This document shows positions 59,687 to 64,000 of a DNA stretch of 64,000 bases, one piece after another. Numbering within the stretch: the first letter of the stretch is position 1; every line of letters starts with the position of its first letter. A program made the position numbers and the translations under genes. The DNA lies in contig JACGZH010000009.1 in the NCBI GenBank assembly GCA_014706385.1, forward strand, positions 62,001 through 126,000. The letters run 5' to 3'. The notes under the pieces were generated by a model. The model had not been told where the DNA came from. It was given only the letters and a program-made list of their open reading frames with translations, and did no database searches. This DNA is from Phaffia rhodozyma (taxonomy: Eukaryota; Basidiomycota; Tremellomycetes; Cystofilobasidiales; Mrakiaceae).

Positions 59687-62600
59687 TTAGACATAGATGA
59701 ATCCACCCCCCAACGGAGGAGGTGAAGCCGCTCTGTCTCCAACCAGCCCAGCACTCGACGTTTTCGGTTCGTCCAACGACCAGTCCTTCTTGACCAGACC
59801 GTAAACACCCTTCAACGTACTCAATGCGCCCTTCTCTTGAACCATCACCAACATTGTCACAAACCCACTTGCGTTCCCTACTTTTTCTCCGCAAGCAGAG
59901 ACTTCCACTCTGAACTTGACGGCTTTGGAAACAGTGATGACGTTCGAGGGATCCCTGATTTCATCTCGCTTGCAACGAAGGAGGAGAGAAGAACCCTCTT
60001 GGGTGCACACCACACCATATGATTCAAGGAGATGTTTAGCGGTCATCAAGGTGGTTCGGCGATCCGAGAGAGAGTACAGTGTATACGACGGGGCTTTGAA
60101 GGAGAACAGGTTGGAGAACCATGATCGCTTGTTGGGCTCTGAAGAAGGTGCAGACCGGGATGGACGATGTCCGGCCGAAGAATCTACAGCCGAGACTGAT
60201 CGAGTAAAGCGCAATCACCAAAGTCAGATGGGTATCATAAGAGAGGGCCTTTTCGACTTGAGAAGGCAAGGCAAGGCAAAGAAGATGCATAGCACCGATG
60301 AACGGATAAGAAACACATACCCTTCTTTCCGGCAGGCTTGACAGAAGATCCTCCCAGCGGCATAGGTTGGTTCCCCGCCGAGTTTTGAGCTCTGAACCCG
60401 TTTGTTTCTCCCAGAGGAGACCTTTGTTGCTGCTGTTGTTGATGACTCTGTTGCTGATGGTGGTGATTTTGATTCTGATGGTGATGGTGGTGGGCATGAG
60501 GATGAGTATAGTCCCTTTCTCTCTCCCTCTCCCTCTCTCTCTCTCGTTGCTGATGTTGATGGTCAGCCCCTCCGATTCTACTTCCTTTACTTCCCTGACT
60601 ACCGTATGAATCCCTGTAGCCATTCTCGCCTGCTCCCCCGTGGACGTAAGCCCCACCGGCCGAAGACACACTCGAATGTTTCGATCCACCACCGCCATTC
60701 TGATGAGAACCTCCTCCTGTTCCGCCAGGTCGATATTGGATCCCCAACCCGATGTTACTAGGGTTGATCCCATGATCGGATGAGTTTGTCCAAACGGAAG
60801 CTGGTCTGCCTCCGTTTCCGTGAGCGCTAAGGATGCTTCCTGCTCCTGGCGATTGAGCCTCGAACGTCATTGCATTGGAATAAATCGATGCGAGATCGGA
60901 ATTGTCGTCTTCCGCATCTTCGAACTGATCCATCTGTAGAGGGGAAGCCAAACTGGCGGGTGTTCCGAGTGAACCTCCTAGAGACAACGGGGTGTACCCA
61001 GCGGGACTGCCACCGTTGATAGAGGAACTTGGGGAACCGACGGTTTCTCTAGACATGTCGGCTGAGAAGAACGATCCGTTATTGTGGAATCCGGGTGAGG
61101 TGGGCGTCGGAGGAAGAGCCAGGTTCTGGGCAAGTACAAGGGTAGGTGGTCGTTGAGGTGTTGCGTTTTGAACATGAATTTCTGGTAAATAGGCAGACTT
61201 GTTAGTCATCAAAGTTGAACTCGGTGCTGCTACTGCTGTCGTCGTCGTCGTCATCACTGGAGACAAAGGATAACTGATTCCGGCACCGGATGACTGGTAC
61301 GAAGATTCTCGAGGAGACAACGGAGGTCGAGGTCCGACTGGAGATCGAGGAGGCGCCGTTCGAATCGAAGGCATCCTCACAGGCGGCGCTGCTTGTGCTG
61401 AAGATGATCCCACTTGTGTGGTCCCATTCGAGGTGGGATTAGCATTGGAAGCCTTGGTAGGCGTCGGGGCAGACGGTCTGGTCGCTTGAGCTCTCATCAC
61501 TCGATCCTTTGAGGGAGACGACTGAGGGGACGACCCTTTCTCAGAATATTTCGCGATCGTCACACTCGTCTTTCGCCGATGAGAAACGACGTGTCTTCTT
61601 GCTCCCCCAGTCGTCGTCGTCGACGATGGTGCGCCAGAGGTGGATGCAGAAGAGGCCTGTCGGTTCACGGACTGGGTTTGACCTTGGGCCTGGGAGTGAT
61701 GGTCAGAGTGATGAGCTTTAGATCGGGTTCTGGTAGGAATAACAACGTCGTCGTCATCCATATTGAAATTCTCGAGATGTTTCGCCCGGTAATCTTGCAA
61801 GAGATGGTAGATTGTCTTTTCCCATGTTTTCCTAAAAGTCAAATACAAAACGATCAGCATAGCGAACACTCAATCGCGACGGAGCCGAGAAGTCTCGAAA
61901 AACAAGCAGGACAAACTCGTGAGACAGTAGCCCCTTGACGATGACGCTGTCTTTCTCTCCATGGAACAACGTCCTCAGGTTTCCTAAGATGTCCGGATCG
62001 ATATCGCTTTCGCTCTCGATCGGTCTGTCGATATCCTCGATAGAGGGTGGAACGACAAATGCCTGACCGTCGATCTGTCGACGGGGAGACGAGATAAAAA
62101 AAGGATGTTGGATGATCTCTGGCATCTATTCTCTCGGAAAGGGGTATAGGACAATCGTAAGATCAAAGGAAGAAAACAAGGCAGATATGATAAGTAAACG
62201 CCACGTAAACTGCTAAACAGATGACGACGAAGAGAAGAACGCAAAAAAAAGAAAGAAAGAAAGAAAGAAAACGAACGGTGATTCTGGTATCAGGATTTCT
62301 ATCCATCATTCGGAACAGTAAATCCCTCGCTGAGCCCTCAATCTCATTTGGCATTTCAAACCGTCCCAACTTAACTTTCTGGAGGAGTACTCGGATGTTA
62401 TCGTCATCAAACGGAAGTCGACCGGAGAGAAGAGCATAGAGGATGACACCGCACGACCAAATGTCCGAGGCTGCTCCATTATAAGCTTTCCCCTGGAAAA
62501 CGAGTCAGAAAAAAAGAGAAGAGAAACGAGGAGAAATCAGGAGTAAGTTTTCTAGAATCCTACAGACACATACGGAAAAAGACAAGAGAAACGAACGGCG

Positions 62601-63517
62601 ACAATCTCGGGACTGGCGTAATGAGGACTTCCACAACTCGTTTCCAACAGCCGTTCACCCGCCTGCCAGGCAGCCATTCCGAAATCAGCCACCTTGATAT
62701 TTCGCTGACCGTCCAACAGCAAGTTTTCTGGTTTGAGATCTCGGTGGCAGATGTTGAAACGGTGGCAATAGTCTACGGCATGGATAATTTGTTGAAAGTA
62801 ATGGAGCGCCTCTGAGGGAGGTAGCTTGCCTTTGGAAACCAAGTAGTCAAACAGTTCGCCTCCCTGTACATATTCCATAATGATATATCTGAAGCGGATG
62901 AGAGAAGATGATTAGTTGAAGAAATGGAGTCGCTTTCGCGAGAGTAGAGAGGGAAAGACCGAGCCAACTCACAGTTCTCCGTTTGTCTCCCAGACGTCAT
63001 AAAGATTCATGACATTCGGATGATCAATCAGCTTCATGATGACGATTTCCCTCTCGATTCCCTGAAGGACCTTATCTGCCTTGGCACCTGCCTCGGAGAT
63101 CGATAATCTTGACGACAAGATCGCATGTTTCGGCACGATCTTGATCGCTGCCAGCTGTCCCGTTTTGGAATGCTGGGCGAGTTTGACTCGACCTGCGACA
63201 GACAAGGAGGCAAAATGAAGGGAAAGGACAAAAGTGAACCGACAAAAGATCAGTAAAAGCGAAACCTCATAAAGAAAAGAGAATAAACCATCCGGGGAGA
63301 CTCACCAGACGAGCCCTTTCCTATAGTTTTTCCGATCCTCCACGCCCCGATTCGCTTAACTTCGTCTCCTCTTCGATCCCTCTCTGCCGTCCGTTTGAGC
63401 ACTCGCTGATTGCTAGTCTCTCCCGGTGGATGCGCCTGAGCCTGTTGGTTAGAAGCCGTTGACCTAGGTCGTTGATGTTGAGTGGGAGGGGCAGGTGCGT
63501 TTCGGTGTTTTGGTGGC

Positions 63518-63581
<64 letters not shown>

Positions 63582-63720
63582 GCTGCTGCTGCTGCTGCTG
63601 ATGTTGTTCTTGGGTGTAAGCATACGCATGAGCAGTCGAAGGTGGCCGAGGAGCAGCTCTAGAGGCATGAACTGTTGGGTAAGCCTGGTGAGAGCCGGTT
63701 GATGATACAGAAGACGGCAT
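59687..63720 (-). CDS. Gin4/Hsl1/Nim1-type protein kinase (CAMKL)
   Basis: The N-terminal 120 residues include a polyglutamine tract. The kinase domain reads [99 protein letters not shown] and [10 protein letters not shown]. The activation segment [11 protein letters not shown] and the leader [17 protein letters not shown] are the signature of Gin4/Hsl1/Kcc4 and Nim1/Cdr kinases. A UBA-like helix follows ([25 protein letters not shown]). The long middle is disordered, with an Arg-Glu repeat (60519-60545). The C-terminus resembles a KA1 lipid-binding domain ([37 protein letters not shown]), ending GGGFIYV. These kinases organise septins and inhibit Wee1 at the bud neck. Upstream flanking sequence 63721-64000 contains no other gene. 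Confidence 0.92.
60519..60545 (-). repeat. GAGAGG-type purine repeat coding Arg-Glu in the Gin4-type kinase
   Basis: The minus strand codes RERERERER from a tandem purine repeat inside the disordered middle of the kinase, next to His/Gln-rich runs. Confidence 0.85.
63517..63600 (-). repeat. CAA/CAG repeat coding polyglutamine in the Gin4-type kinase
   Basis: About 28 consecutive glutamine codons, mostly CAA with a CAG cluster at one end, code a polyQ tract N-terminal of the kinase domain. On the plus strand this is a (TTG)n run ending in (CTG)n. Confidence 0.92.
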
Positions 63721-64000
63721 GATTGGTGCTTGATTTGTTGATGATAGATCAATGAGTGAATACTTCGATGAATAGGTATTAAAACGAAAGATGAACGCCT
63801 TTTGACAGGAGATAAGATAGCAGGATCCAACCGGAAGGAAGACAGAGGGAACAGAGAGACAGAGAGGACGGTGGAAAAAAGATGTGAAAAGGTAAAGTGT
63901 TTGTTGTCACTCGAAAGAGATCCCGCAGGGAAAAATAGATCTGCGGTTGGAAGTGAAAGCTAAGGGTTGGGATGGAGGGTAGGTTGCCGCAGGAGTATAA

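Noticed and set aside
59484..59894. 136-codon minus-strand frame past the Gin4-type kinase stop
   Set aside because: It is another frame of the kinase C-terminal exon running into 3' flank; the KA1-like frame ending at 59687 is the coherent one.
63472..63702. Second poly-leucine open frame on the plus strand
   Set aside because: It is the antisense of the polyQ tract in the Gin4-type kinase.
1..64000. tRNA or rRNA genes, transposons or LTR elements
   Set aside because: I looked for tRNA B-box sequences, rRNA-like conserved blocks, reverse transcriptase or integrase motifs and long terminal repeats, and saw none I could support by eye.

Overview
This window looks like nuclear DNA from an intron-rich basidiomycete fungus, probably of the Tremellomycetes type. 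Nearly every gene is cut by several short GT-AG introns (about 45-200 nt, pyrimidine-rich, often GTAAGT, GTGAGT or GTATGT donors). Genes are packed a few hundred bases apart on both strands, and the products are typically fungal (ERMES subunit Mdm34, chitin synthase activator Skt5, polarisome scaffold Spa2, Och1-type mannosyltransferase). The lineage is an inference from gene structure; no marker sequence fixes the species. I saw no rRNA, tRNA, transposon or CRISPR array.

Layout, left to right. 1-289: 3' end of an unrecognised gene. 518-1263: the membrane proteolipid PMP3. 1920-3872 (-): a secreted fasciclin-domain protein, divergent from a ferric reductase at 5741-8794 (+). 9593-10963 (-): an AT-hook DNA-binding protein. 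11315-16304 (-): a large PHD/JmjC (KDM2/JHD1-type) histone demethylase, divergent from a 2-oxoglutarate oxygenase at 16796-18873 (+). 19791-21032 (+): an F-box-like protein. 21320-23417 (-): an unrecognised multipass membrane protein, divergent from a MOSC-domain protein at 23637-25300 (+). 25836-29465 (+): the phosphoinositide phosphatase SAC1. 29740-31542 (-): an Och1-type glycosyltransferase, divergent from the SMC5/6 subunit NSE1 at 31898-33737 (+). 34252-35012 (+): an unknown 162-residue protein. 35374-37100 (+): a three-finger C2H2 protein resembling the INO80 subunit Iec1. 37598-41611 (-): SPA2. 41938-44280 (-): tRNA isopentenyltransferase MOD5. 44513-44991 (+): a small hydrophilic protein. 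45127-47553 (-): polynucleotide kinase 3'-phosphatase. 48054-50861 (-): MDM34. 51875-54972 (+): SKT5/CHS4. 55750-59119 (+): a Ste20/germinal-centre kinase. 59687-63720 (-): a Gin4/Hsl1/Nim1-type kinase.

Most genes are unrelated housekeeping functions, as expected in a eukaryote. The right-hand 26 kb is enriched for cell polarity, septation and wall synthesis (SPA2, SKT5, a germinal-centre kinase, a Gin4-type kinase). Two DNA-repair genes (NSE1, PNK1) and three chromatin-related genes (AT-hook, KDM2-like, Iec1-like) are also present. I did not find a convincing new multi-gene system. The best leads are small: a split start codon and micro-exon in PMP3, a 10-bp minisatellite inside a fasciclin intron, a paired motif in the AT-hook protein, three MluI boxes upstream of the germinal-centre kinase, and a 9-bp repeat that straddles the PNK1 stop codon.

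Exon models were built by eye. Where all exon lengths were summed and closed in frame (PMP3, fasciclin, ferric reductase, AT-hook, KDM2-like, F-box, the 162-residue gene, the 88-residue gene, MDM34) this is stated. Other genes have reliable ends but less exact internal junctions.
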